DNA of 47,088 bases from JANNXY01 sp964472605. GTDB lineage: Bacteria; Patescibacteriota; Minisyncoccia; Phycocordibacterales; CAIZIN01. Shown in pieces: positions 31,585 through 39,014 of this stretch. Position 1 is the first letter of the stretch, and each line of letters starts with the position of its first letter. The notes under the pieces were generated by a model. That model saw nothing but the letters and a program-made list of their open reading frames with translations, had not been told where the DNA came from and ran no database searches. The position numbers and the translations under genes were made by a program. The stretch spans positions 1-47,088 of the forward strand of contig CAYYLG010000003.1 of NCBI GenBank assembly GCA_964472605.1. The letters are read 5' to 3'.

Positions 31585-32606
31585 ATATTTATTATATCAC
31601 TACCCTTTTTATATATACTCGGAGTTTTACCCACTTTCTCTTTGAGAATTTCCTCTGTAATTTTCCAACATAGTGTAGCTTCATCATATGAAAGACTGAA
31701 TTTCTTATGATTATTTAGAAAATCATTCAAAATCTCTTCATATGAGTTTTCTTTACTCGAATTGATATTGATTTCTTTTTTATCTCCATTTTTATAATAA
31801 ATGTTTAGAGATACCTCAGCTCTATCTAATGCTTTACCGACATTTACGGTTATAGGAAAATTATTGTCATATATAAAATCCAGAGAAACCGCTGTTTCGG
31901 TATTTGAATTTGTATCTACTCCCAAAACATTTCTGAATCCTTCATATTGTGCCGTTTTCAAACTACCTAATTTGAAATTTATCTTCTCAAGAACTTTTTG
32001 CCTACATTCTGTAGAGCTCACCTCACAACCTTGTTGCATGAGTAGATTAGCAATAACCGCCAAAACATGGCTCTCTACATAGTCCTTTATGGTGCCAACA
32101 TGATCATAAAATGCACCCCTACTGTCTACATCATTGGTTTCAATGGCATCAAGTTCAACGTGGTCAATAATATCTGAATCAAACATTTTCTTCCTTTCTT
32201 CTGTATCCATATCAAGCAGTTTTATCATTTCCGACTTTCCTAGATAATGATCAACCAAATATATTTTATTTTCAATTTTCAATTCATGGATCAAATCCAC
32301 AAGTTTCTCTGCATCAGAAAAAGAACTTCCAAATGGCTTTTCTATTGCTATATGATCTAAACCATTAACCTCTGAAAGTTCTTTTATCACAAGCTCATAA
32401 TATATAGGTGGTAATGCAATATATGCATGAGTAATACCTAGTCCGTTTAATTTTTCCTTTATTTCAGAGAGCTCACCTTTTATATAATTTTCTGCTTGTA
32501 TATCCTTTCTTCCATATAATAGAAAATTCGCACCCAGACTATTTAGAGCCGGAACTACTTTAGATTTAACTAAATCCCCTGTTGCACCGAAAATTATTAA
32601 AGACAT
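31575..32606 (-). CDS. zwf: Short glucose-6-phosphate dehydrogenase-like protein
   Basis: 343 residues against about 490 in the family. The Rossmann start IIFGATGDLVKSKVVPAL matches the GASGDLA motif for NADP binding; AIEKPFGSSFSDAEKL and the active-site segment IYLVDHYLGKSEM match EKPFG and the substrate-binding DHYLGKE motifs. The C-terminal half is much reduced and diverged. The enzyme would feed the oxidative pentose phosphate pathway and produce NADPH; activity is probable but not assured. It overlaps the next gene by 10 nt and follows the restriction-modification genes. Confidence 0.82.
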   Translation of the reverse strand: MSLIIFGATGDLVKSKVVPALNSLGANFLLYGRKDIQAENYIKGELSEIKEKLNGLGITHAYIALPPIYYELVIKELSEVNGLDHIAIEKPFGSSFSDAEKLVDLIHELKIENKIYLVDHYLGKSEMIKLLDMDTEERKKMFDSDIIDHVELDAIETNDVDSRGAFYDHVGTIKDYVESHVLAVIANLLMQQGCEVSSTECRQKVLEKINFKLGSLKTAQYEGFRNVLGVDTNSNTETAVSLDFIYDNNFPITVNVGKALDRAEVSLNIYYKNGDKKEININSSKENSYEEILNDFLNNHKKFSLSYDEATLCWKITEEILKEKVGKTPSIYKKGSDIINIWK

Positions 32607-32612
32607 TACAAA

Positions 32613-33374
32613 TCAAGACTTTAGCAAAACATCTATAATTGAGACTATATCTTTCTTATGTCCCTTACTTAGTAGGCCGAAAATCTTTAACATATCTATA
32701 AAAACACCTATATTATTAATATTAATTATAAAATAGGCTATTTCTTTTGTTTCTGCTGTTCTACCAATTAAAGGGATACTTGATTCCAATTCAGATGCCG
32801 AGTAACAAAAAAATAACATTGGCTGAACTCCAACGGCTCGCTGTTTCTCTGTAATTTTAATTTCAGCTATTACCTCATAATTCTTAAATCTATGAATTAA
32901 AAGTGGGTATTTTACTTGAGTGTATTCAAAATCGATACCAGCTACTGTTTTAGGTATAAGATGTGTTCGTTCTATTGGGAAGCTAGGATTACCATCCAAC
33001 AAATAACTGTCGTCTAATGAAACCAAAAAATCCCTAATATTCTCTATGGTATCCTTTGAGATAACTCCCCAACTCAGGGCATAATATATATATTCTGAGA
33101 GCTCATATAATGTTTTTTCCTTACCATTGGCACCAGTAAAACAACGGTCCTCTAATGTGGTATGCAGCATTTTTTCTTTATCGGATGTTGCGACATCATA
33201 TCCTATTTGCCATTCCACGTATGTTTTTCCAGAAATAGGTGTCTGTTTTACAGCGAAAGGAACACCGTATTCATTAACAATAGATCTATTTTTTAATCTG
33301 ACCTTTCCACTTACAGCTGTTAAAACGACTGGAACTTTTATCTCTTTTTTAATGCCATCAACTAATATTTTCAT
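32613..33374 (-). CDS. Putative type II restriction endonuclease (by context)
   Basis: 253 residues, no membrane segment. It directly follows an adenine-specific methyltransferase gene with a 4-nt gap, the usual layout of a type II R-M pair. A possible PD-(D/E)xK pattern is FKNYEVIAEIKITEKQ (E-I-K), but the upstream acidic residue is unclear. Early conserved-looking sequence is SGKVRLKNRSIVNEYGVPFAV. The family was not recognised with certainty, so the call rests mainly on the neighbour. Confidence 0.5.
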   Translation of the reverse strand: MKILVDGIKKEIKVPVVLTAVSGKVRLKNRSIVNEYGVPFAVKQTPISGKTYVEWQIGYDVATSDKEKMLHTTLEDRCFTGANGKEKTLYELSEYIYYALSWGVISKDTIENIRDFLVSLDDSYLLDGNPSFPIERTHLIPKTVAGIDFEYTQVKYPLLIHRFKNYEVIAEIKITEKQRAVGVQPMLFFCYSASELESSIPLIGRTAETKEIAYFIININNIGVFIDMLKIFGLLSKGHKKDIVSIIDVLLKS

Positions 33375-33378
33375 ACTT

Positions 33379-34563
33379 TTATTCCTTTGTTAAATATAAT
33401 TCGCTAAATAAATTTCTAAAATAATTACCAACAGCAATTTTGGCTTTTAAAATATCTTCGTCATTTATAATCTTATTAAATATTTCGGGATGTCTTGCTT
33501 CGCTAATAGTTCTGAACTCATTTCTATTCTTTAAAAAGAGATCGTTATCTATTGGAATATCGAGATTTCCCATATAGTATGGCAAATGTTTCTTAGCAAA
33601 TTCCTTAAATACATCAGCATAATGATAATAATCTATTTTATTCCTATCTACTTGAATAGCGTTCGGAATATTTTCACATATAAAAGTCCTACATCTTTTT
33701 AATGCATTAATATCTCTCATAGTATAAAATAAATAGCCTTCAAAATTATCTTTTTTTATTTTTCCTGGATACTTACTAATATAATTAGATATATAATCGA
33801 ATTTTGCAAGAGAAAAGGAACGGCCCTCTATAGTTCTAAAAACTCTGTTATAGATATCATCATAAGTTGTTCCTATAGAATTTCTTTCATATACAGCAAT
33901 AACAATTGGAAACCCTGTCATTTTTGAGGTATCAGAAAATTCTTGACTATTAAATACCAGGGCCTCCTTCAACAGATACCTCTTCATAAGCGGCTTTAGT
34001 AAATTAAAATTTGTCTTCTTTATCAGATAAGAAAGTGGGTGTAATACTGCAATATACTCTGGATTTAATTTATTGTATGCGAGTAATGAAGATAATCCTA
34101 GATCACGAGTTATAATATCCTTATCCACATTATAAACAAAATCCTTTTTAATATTATTTTTTACATGTGAAGTAGTGTCATTGTATGGGGGATTACCAAC
34201 TATTACTAAACTTTCATTATTTCCTATTCCATATTTATCTCTTGATATATTACAAAGGGCATTATGATTAAAAAATTTAACGTTAGGAAATATACTTTTT
34301 GCAACCTTTAATGCTGATTCATCAATATCCGCACCAATAAAACGTGTTTTATTTCCAAATTGATCAAAGTCTATATACGCACCGTACCCACAACTCGGTT
34401 CAAGTATTGTGTCTATATCTTTGTTACCACCACTCTTCTTTAAAAGTTCGTATGTCAACTTGACTATGTGTTTAGGAGTATAAAAACTCCCCTGATTTGT
34501 TTTATCAGCATAATTCAAATGCTTTACACTGCTTAAATTTTGGTTAGTTACTATAATTGTCAT
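33379..34563 (-). CDS. Adenine-specific (N6) DNA methyltransferase
   Basis: 394 residues. Motif X/N-terminal QGSFYTPKHIVKLTYELL, motif I TILEPSCGYGAYI (SAM binding) and motif IV IVGNPPYND (NPPY, catalytic, methylates N6 of adenine) appear in gamma-class order. The remainder (about 200-394) probably contains the target-recognition region. With the downstream gene it forms a type II restriction-modification pair. A -10 box TATAAT ends 7 nt before the ATG, giving the pair its own leaderless promoter. Confidence 0.88.
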   Translation of the reverse strand: MTIIVTNQNLSSVKHLNYADKTNQGSFYTPKHIVKLTYELLKKSGGNKDIDTILEPSCGYGAYIDFDQFGNKTRFIGADIDESALKVAKSIFPNVKFFNHNALCNISRDKYGIGNNESLVIVGNPPYNDTTSHVKNNIKKDFVYNVDKDIITRDLGLSSLLAYNKLNPEYIAVLHPLSYLIKKTNFNLLKPLMKRYLLKEALVFNSQEFSDTSKMTGFPIVIAVYERNSIGTTYDDIYNRVFRTIEGRSFSLAKFDYISNYISKYPGKIKKDNFEGYLFYTMRDINALKRCRTFICENIPNAIQVDRNKIDYYHYADVFKEFAKKHLPYYMGNLDIPIDNDLFLKNRNEFRTISEARHPEIFNKIINDEDILKAKIAVGNYFRNLFSELYLTKE

Positions 34564-34570
34564 GGTTGAT

Positions 34571-34576
34571 ATTATA
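34571..34576 (-). promoter_or_regulatory. -10 box of the restriction-modification genes (leaderless start)
   Basis: A perfect minus-strand TATAAT (34571-34576) ends 7 nt before the ATG at 34563, between the second mltG and the methyltransferase. The -35 region is poor. Confidence 0.5.
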
Positions 34577-34581
34577 ACACT

Positions 34582-35427
34582 TTATTTTAGATACCATCTG
34601 ATGTTTTGCTTATGTTCTGCGTATGTCTTTGAGCAATGAATTCTACCGTATTTGTCGTGTAAATAGAACATGCAACTTGTCTTCTGGGGATTTAGCGCTG
34701 CGGATATGGCTGCAAGACTTGGATTAGAAATTGCACCAGGAGGTAGGCCCTTATTTTTATAAGTATTGTAGGCTGAATCTATGAACTTATCCTCAGACTT
34801 TACTTGTGGCCACCAATTTTTCTCATCACCTTTTACATATTGGAGTGTGGCATCAATATCGAGTGCCATATCTTTAAAAACTCGATTCCAGATTATTCCA
34901 GAAATTAAATTCATATCAACTTTGCCTGCAGCCTCCCTTTGAATAAGTGAAGCAACAGTTATGACAGTATCAGTATCAAATGGATTTATTTTTGCAGTTT
35001 GTAACTGACTACCGTCAAATACTTTATGAAACCTTGCCTGCATTTCTTTCTTTAAATCCTCTGGCTTAGAGTTCTTTGGGACAATGTATTCATCCGGAAA
35101 AAGATACCCCTCGATAGGTTCATTAGTACATGTATTAAATTCTGCGAAGTCCGCCTTTTCTTCATCTGTCCAACCAAGTCTCTTTTGGCAAAGCTCTGCT
35201 ACCTCTTCCTTACGCATTCCTGGACGCACCGCAATATATTTCATATCTGGACTTGTAGCTGCCACATACACTGCACCTAGATTCATGGAATCCTCTATCT
35301 TTTCTATCTTTAATTTTGTTGCAAAGATAATTCCAGATAAATCATCATTGAACATAAATCCCAAACCAAGTAAGGACATTGCCAGGAATATCCATATAAA
35401 AATCTTGAAAGCGTGCAAAAACTTCAT
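34582..35427 (-). CDS. mltG: Endolytic murein transglycosylase-like protein (second copy)
   Basis: 281 residues from the ATG at 35427. It has an N-terminal membrane helix (about 6-26), then VRPGMRKEEVAELCQKRLGW in the LysM-like region, and the YceG domain with VASLIQREAAGKVDMNLISGIIWNRV (catalytic Glu in SLIQREA) and SAYNTYKNKGLPPGAISNPSLAAI. It shares the fold and motifs with 21223-22179 but is clearly diverged. The TTG two codons upstream is a less likely start, because -10 TATAAT lies 6 nt before the ATG. Confidence 0.9.
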   Translation of the reverse strand: MKFLHAFKIFIWIFLAMSLLGLGFMFNDDLSGIIFATKLKIEKIEDSMNLGAVYVAATSPDMKYIAVRPGMRKEEVAELCQKRLGWTDEEKADFAEFNTCTNEPIEGYLFPDEYIVPKNSKPEDLKKEMQARFHKVFDGSQLQTAKINPFDTDTVITVASLIQREAAGKVDMNLISGIIWNRVFKDMALDIDATLQYVKGDEKNWWPQVKSEDKFIDSAYNTYKNKGLPPGAISNPSLAAISAALNPQKTSCMFYLHDKYGRIHCSKTYAEHKQNIRWYLK

Positions 35428-35433
35428 AGACAA

Positions 35434-35439
35434 ATTATA
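35434..35439 (-). promoter_or_regulatory. Extended -10 box of the second mltG (leaderless start)
   Basis: Minus-strand TGC-TATAAT with TATAAT at 35434-35439, ending 6 nt before the ATG at 35427. No clear -35 box. Confidence 0.5.
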
Positions 35440-35492
35440 GCATGAGCGTAAAATTATATTAGGCCGATTTTAGTAATTTAATACAAAATCAA

Positions 35493-35711
35493 ATGAAGTT
35501 ACACATGCTTACTTTCCTACTTCTCGTTTTCGGTGGTCTCAATTGGTTAGCTTTGGGACTTACTGGATGGGATGTGGGACAGTTGTTTGGTGGACAAGCA
35601 GCTACTGTATCAAAGATAATCTACATACTTGTAGGACTGTCTGCGATATATGATATCGCTGTTCACAAAAAAATGTGCCGCACCTGCGACTCTTCTCAAC
35701 CTACTGTATAG
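35493..35711 (+). CDS. DUF378-family small membrane protein
   Basis: 72 residues with two membrane helices (about 3-24 and 37-56). LLVFGGLNWLALGLTGWDVGQLFGG and IYILVGLSAIYDIAVH are the DUF378 signature; a C-terminal CRTCDSS follows. Function unknown. An AT-rich -10-like TAATAC lies 8 nt upstream of the ATG, and a good terminator follows. Confidence 0.85.
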   Translation: MKLHMLTFLLLVFGGLNWLALGLTGWDVGQLFGGQAATVSKIIYILVGLSAIYDIAVHKKMCRTCDSSQPTV

Positions 35712-35713
35712 AC

Positions 35714-35740
35714 AAAAAACTTCCCAATTGGGAGGTTTTT
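35714..35740. terminator. Terminator between the DUF378 gene and tRNA-Ala
   Basis: CTTCCC-AATT-GGGAGG hairpin with an A-run before and a T-run after, so it can terminate both the plus-strand DUF378 message and the minus-strand tRNA-Ala transcript arriving from the right. Confidence 0.85.
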
Positions 35741-35746
35741 ATTTAC

Positions 35747-35822
35747 TGGTGGACCCGACAGGACTCGAACCTGCCACCCCCTCAGTGCAAATGAGGTGCT
35801 CTACCAGATGAGCTACGGGCCC
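35747..35822 (-). tRNA. tRNA-Ala (anticodon UGC), CCA encoded
   Basis: The minus strand folds as a complete cloverleaf. The acceptor GGGCCCG/CGGGTCC includes the alanine identity pair G3-U70; the D-arm is GCTC...GAGC; the anticodon arm CCTCA-TTTGCAC-TGAGG gives UGC; the T-arm is GCAGG-TTCGAGT-CCTGT. The discriminator is A and CCA is encoded (35747-35749). 76 nt in all. A terminator lies immediately downstream. Confidence 0.98.
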
Positions 35823-35876
35823 AGTGGGAATATACTACCATATCTAATAAAAAATAAAAGACAAATCTGCTTAGTT

Positions 35877-35905
35877 TTGACTTATGTAGATATCTATGTC
35901 ATTAT
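35877..35905 (+). promoter_or_regulatory. Promoter of the 35964 gene
   Basis: -35 TTGACT (35877-35882), 17-nt spacer, -10 CATTAT (35900-35905). The leader before the ATG at 35964 is about 50 nt, unlike the leaderless genes nearby. Confidence 0.5.
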
Positions 35906-35963
35906 CTAATTGGATGCGATGAACGATAAGTAATCGCCAAAACAAACACTGAACAATACACAA

Positions 35964-36467
35964 ATGAAACTACGAGTTCTACAGCTCGGAACTGAAGGAT
36001 ACGATATTGCAACAGAGCTAAGAGGATTACTCACCCACTGGTCAATCGACATGGGTAAGCGAGTAAGCTATCTGCTACAACCAAAAGGAACTAGTCCAGA
36101 GGACGGTGCTCCTGTCGACAAGATCCAATTGGAGATTGAGCGGATTCACCACACGGAGGATCAATTCGAAGAAGTAGATATTCCTTTTGAAATCCTTGGC
36201 ACAAGGGTCACGGACAAAGGCAGTGGCTTCACTGGTATGGCGGTGGCGTTCATTCGCCATATCAACGGATGCTTCCATGTGGTTATCCAACCGCCTGGTG
36301 CGTTGAAAAAAACTGGTTGCCCTGTCCGCAGAAGGGATTTTGATCTGAGGCAGTGTGAGGGAGATAAGATCCCCGATCTTTCTCCAAAGAAGCTCGCTCA
36401 AAGCAAAGAGGAAAGACCCTCCCCAGACTCGACTGGTGAGTTTCATGACATGATGTCAGGAGAATAG
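35964..36467 (+). CDS. Small protein with a phage-like domain, unknown
   Basis: 167 residues. The centre, ILGTRVTDKGSGFTGMAVAFIRHINGCFHVVIQP, resembles a short domain I recall from tailed-phage proteins of unknown function (VTD..TGF.G....Y..GC..Y.VQP). The C-terminal tail is polar and charged (LSPKKLAQSKEERPSPDSTG). The gene is visibly richer in G+C than its neighbours and stands alone on the plus strand, hinting at transfer, perhaps from a phage. It is closed by a hairpin and T-run. Confidence 0.55.
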   Translation: MKLRVLQLGTEGYDIATELRGLLTHWSIDMGKRVSYLLQPKGTSPEDGAPVDKIQLEIERIHHTEDQFEEVDIPFEILGTRVTDKGSGFTGMAVAFIRHINGCFHVVIQPPGALKKTGCPVRRRDFDLRQCEGDKIPDLSPKKLAQSKEERPSPDSTGEFHDMMSGE

Positions 36468-36495
36468 TAACTTTTTTCCTGATTTTTTATTTTTT
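36455..36495 (+). terminator. Terminator after the 35964 gene
   Basis: TCAGGA pairs with TCCTGA across a loop that includes the stop codon, followed on the plus strand by TTTTTTATTTTTT. The stem is short (6 bp) but the U-run is long. Confidence 0.55.
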
Positions 36496-37377
36496 CCTAA
36501 ATTCCTCCCTTGCTTTTTCAACAACATTTTTCCAAAAATCAGCCATACTGGCACCTACATAATCCATCGCGTGACGAAAAGCTGAATTTGAATGTTTTTC
36601 GGGTCTAGTAATTATATCCCTCAAATACACCCCTTTTTTATTAATTACAAAATCAAATTGTATAGAGCCACTAAGTCCTAGATCGTGATGGAGTCGATCA
36701 ACGATCCTTATGAGTTTATCCTTGGTTTCATCGCTTAAGTGATTGACCTTTGCATAACCATTTCCAGACTGAGTCATTATAGGTAATTTATAAATTAACT
36801 GATTACGGAAATTGGGAATAGTAATCAGATGTAACACATCTCCAGGTACATGATCCTCAACATACACATGCCCAAAGGTTTTCATAAACTCATCCATGGA
36901 ATCATGTAGGTCATTAAATGAATTTACTACCTTACCAAATGCTCCATGCGGATGCACTCTTACAGGTAATTGAATTTTTCTAAACAATTCCTGTGAGTGA
37001 AGTATGTTGCCAGAATCTCCTACAACATAATGAACTTTTGGTGTTAGTACCAAATCCTTTGGCAAACTCTTTTTCCAAATTATTTTACCTCCATTTGCAC
37101 CAAATATTCCATCATATGATGAGTTATTTACTACAGGTAACATGTGGCCCAATGATTCTCTAAATGTAGTTGAATTATTATCCAGAGAAGGAGCGATCAA
37201 TACCACATCAGAGTTGGCATTAAAAAAACTTTCCCTTACAGGACTCCCGTTATGAAGTAGATTTCCGAAATCATCTGCTACAACATACTTGAGCAAATAA
37301 TGATTAGATAAAAATTTGATAAGTTCTTTATCGTCTTCTCCACCTTTGCCAATTATAGTAACTCGCTTTGTGTACAT
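36487..37377 (-). CDS. ATP-grasp-like protein (D-Ala-D-Ala-ligase-like fold)
   Basis: 296 residues from the ATG at 37377. It begins with a Rossmann-like part (VTIIGKGGEDDKELIKFLSN), then a region with LPVRVHPHGAFGKVV (ATP-grasp N-lobe loop), VYVEDHVPGDVLHL, and the metal-binding C-terminal GLSGSIQFDFVINKKGVYLRDIITRPE, comparable to the D..x..N-type end of ATP-grasp ligases. The substrate is unknown; peptide-bond or cell-wall ligase activity is possible. An upstream in-frame ATG (37434) lies before the promoter and is rejected. Confidence 0.65.
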   Translation of the reverse strand: MYTKRVTIIGKGGEDDKELIKFLSNHYLLKYVVADDFGNLLHNGSPVRESFFNANSDVVLIAPSLDNNSTTFRESLGHMLPVVNNSSYDGIFGANGGKIIWKKSLPKDLVLTPKVHYVVGDSGNILHSQELFRKIQLPVRVHPHGAFGKVVNSFNDLHDSMDEFMKTFGHVYVEDHVPGDVLHLITIPNFRNQLIYKLPIMTQSGNGYAKVNHLSDETKDKLIRIVDRLHHDLGLSGSIQFDFVINKKGVYLRDIITRPEKHSNSAFRHAMDYVGASMADFWKNVVEKAREEFRKK

Positions 37378-37383
37378 AAAAAC

Positions 37384-37389
37384 ATTATA
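37384..37389 (-). promoter_or_regulatory. Extended -10 box of the ATP-grasp gene (leaderless start)
   Basis: Minus-strand TGT-TATAAT with TATAAT at 37384-37389, ending 6 nt before the ATG at 37377. No good -35 box. It lies just past the terminator of the second non-coding RNA locus. Confidence 0.55.
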
Positions 37390-37392
37390 ACA

Positions 37393-37447
37393 GGCAAAAG
37401 AATAGCGGCGGTATCGCATTGTGCACAAGTGCACACGAGACCGCCGC
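37393..37447 (-). terminator. Terminator of the second non-coding RNA locus
   Basis: GCGGCGGT (37405-37412) pairs perfectly with ACCGCCGC (37440-37447). Inside is a second stem, TGTGCA/TGCACA. On the minus strand TATTCTTTTG follows. The U-run is moderate, so efficiency is uncertain. Confidence 0.65.
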
Positions 37448-37714
37448 CTTTGGGGAGAAAGAGCATTTCACGGATGCAAGGCGCCCCGACCCACTCGGAT
37501 CGGAGCGCCAAGCAGCCCATGAAAAGTCAAAGGTTGGAGGGGACGGATGGTGGCGTGCAATGAGTCTTACACGTGCCAACAGATCCAGATTACTCATCTC
37601 TCAGAATTGTGCCGAGGCACATAAGAGCAGAACACCTAAGTATTTGTTGGTAGTAATGATGACCGGCGCTATTCACCCCAGTGCCATCCGCTACCCCCTC
37701 CAAGTTGAAATTCT
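37405..37714 (-). ncRNA. Structured non-coding RNA of about 0.3 kb, family not identified
   Basis: No coding gene fits the 386-nt gap between the ATP-grasp gene and uvrC, which is clearly richer in G+C than its surroundings. On the minus strand a long helix, TTGGAGGGG/CCCCTCCAA plus CGGATGG/CCATCCG, closes a first domain containing ATTACT/AGTAAT, the 16-nt motif (37623-37638) followed by hairpin GTGC-CTCG-GCAC, and TGGC..GTG/CACGCCA. A second domain is closed by CCTTTG/CAAAGG and TTTCA/TGAAA around GGCGC.CCGA/TCGG.GCGCC. It has its own promoter and terminator. I see no RNase P, tmRNA, SRP or 6S signature. It shares the 16-nt motif with the RNA at 8815-9431. Confidence 0.6.
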
Positions 37715-37720
37715 TTACCC

Positions 37721-37749
37721 ATAATAACCCCTTTAGGTAAAAAAGTCAA
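37721..37749 (-). promoter_or_regulatory. Promoter of the second non-coding RNA locus, embedded in a hairpin
   Basis: Minus-strand -35 TTGACT (37744-37749), 17-nt spacer, -10 TATTAT (37721-37726); expected start near 37714. The inverted repeat ACCCCTT (37727-37733)/AAGGGGT (37748-37754) brackets the spacer and part of the -35 box. This hairpin directly follows the uvrC stop, so it may also end the uvrC transcript. Confidence 0.65.
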
Positions 37750-37763
37750 GGGGTATTTTGACC

Positions 37764-38969
37764 TTATTTTATAAAGCTTTTTCCACGTTTTTGTCTGTGG
37801 CGAGTTATGACAAACCTATGTGTCTCTGCATTTATAGATAGTATTTCTGCCTTATATTTATCAACTATTTTAGGGTCCCCTATTATGGTTTTGGCCTTAT
37901 GTCTATCATCTTTGGTCACGGCAACAACGGGAATATTTTTTGTATTGAAAAATTGCTCCGCTGTATTCTGTTGAGCCACTCCTCCGTCCATTACCACAAG
38001 ATCAGGTAACCTCCATTCTGTATGACTGAGTCTCCTCTCTAAAACTTCTTTTAATGCACCGATGTCATTTGACCTGTCTTGGGATTTTATATTGAAAATT
38101 CTATATTCGTTTTTATCGAGTTCTCCACCCACCATCACAACCATCGCCCCTACCATATAGCTACCCATAGTATGAGCTATATCATATGATTCAATTCTAA
38201 ATCCAGAATCATTTTCTAGAGAATTATTTTTGATAAGTGAAATATCACAAATATGTTCTAGGGCATATATTTGATTTCTGATTTTTTGTGCTTCTTCAAA
38301 TTTTTCTAATTTTGCTAAAGCTAACATTTCCTTATTCAATGCTTGGAGCAGCTTTTTCTTTTTACCTTGGAAGAAGAGTGAAATATTTCTAATAATTTTA
38401 GAATATTCTTTTTTATTAATTACACCCGCACAAACTCCAGGGCAAAGACCGATAGTATAGTTAAAGCACGGGCGTTTAGCCTCTATACCTGAGCATTTCT
38501 CGTCTCTATATGGAAAAATTTTGCGAATTATTTTTAAAGCCTCTTTTATTGAATTCGATTCTGGATAAGGTCCAAATACATATTTAAAGTCACCTTCTTT
38601 CACATCCTTTTTCCTTACTAGCTTAATAACTGGATAGTCCTCATTGGTTATAGCAACACAATAGAAACTTTTATCATCCTTTTCTTTAGTATTAAACTCC
38701 GGCTTAAATTTCTTGATTAAATCTGCCTCTAGAATTAGTGCCTCAAGTACAGAATCAGTTTGTTTGAAATCTATAGAAACAGCTGTATCAATCATCTGAG
38801 CAATAAGCGGACTTCGAACTATCTCAATATCCTTTGCAAAATAACTCCTTACCCTATCCTTGAGCGAAGTAGCTTTGCCTATATATAGAATCTTCCTGTT
38901 TTTCCCAAGGAAAAAGTAAACCCCGGGTGCATCCGGTAATTTCTTTAGTTTTGTTAGTTTAATTGACAT
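37764..38969 (-). CDS. uvrC: Excinuclease ABC subunit C, short form lacking the HhH domain
   Basis: Makes the two incisions of nucleotide-excision repair. From the ATG at 38969 it is 401 residues against about 600. The GIY-YIG nuclease is GVYFFLGKNRKILYIGKATSLKDRVRSYF; a Cys-rich patch follows (DEKCSGIEAKRPCFNYTIGLCPGVCAG), then a UVR motif (ALAKLEKFEEAQKIRNQIYAL) and part of the RNase-H-like nuclease (LVVMDGGVAQQNTAEQFF, then ETHRFVITRHRQKR). It ends there, without the C-terminal (HhH)2 region. A longer ORF start (39050) adds 27 unrelated residues. Confidence 0.93.
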   Translation of the reverse strand: MSIKLTKLKKLPDAPGVYFFLGKNRKILYIGKATSLKDRVRSYFAKDIEIVRSPLIAQMIDTAVSIDFKQTDSVLEALILEADLIKKFKPEFNTKEKDDKSFYCVAITNEDYPVIKLVRKKDVKEGDFKYVFGPYPESNSIKEALKIIRKIFPYRDEKCSGIEAKRPCFNYTIGLCPGVCAGVINKKEYSKIIRNISLFFQGKKKKLLQALNKEMLALAKLEKFEEAQKIRNQIYALEHICDISLIKNNSLENDSGFRIESYDIAHTMGSYMVGAMVVMVGGELDKNEYRIFNIKSQDRSNDIGALKEVLERRLSHTEWRLPDLVVMDGGVAQQNTAEQFFNTKNIPVVAVTKDDRHKAKTIIGDPKIVDKYKAEILSINAETHRFVITRHRQKRGKSFIK

Positions 38970-38991
38970 ATTGGTAAAGCAATAGTAGTTT
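38963..38991 (+). promoter_or_regulatory. Promoter of the 39015 gene
   Basis: Consensus -35 TTGACA (38963-38968), 17-nt spacer, -10 TAGTTT (38986-38991), leaving a leader of about 17 nt. The -35 box overlaps the divergent uvrC start codon. Confidence 0.55.
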
Positions 38992-39014
38992 ATGGAAAGA
39001 CAAAAGACAAGTAT

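Noticed and set aside
37419..37724. 101-codon plus-strand ORF over the second RNA locus, sharing KSRTP with the 9167 ORF
   Set aside because: The shared residues come only from the 16-nt motif common to both RNAs; outside it the peptides are unrelated and antisense to the structured RNA.
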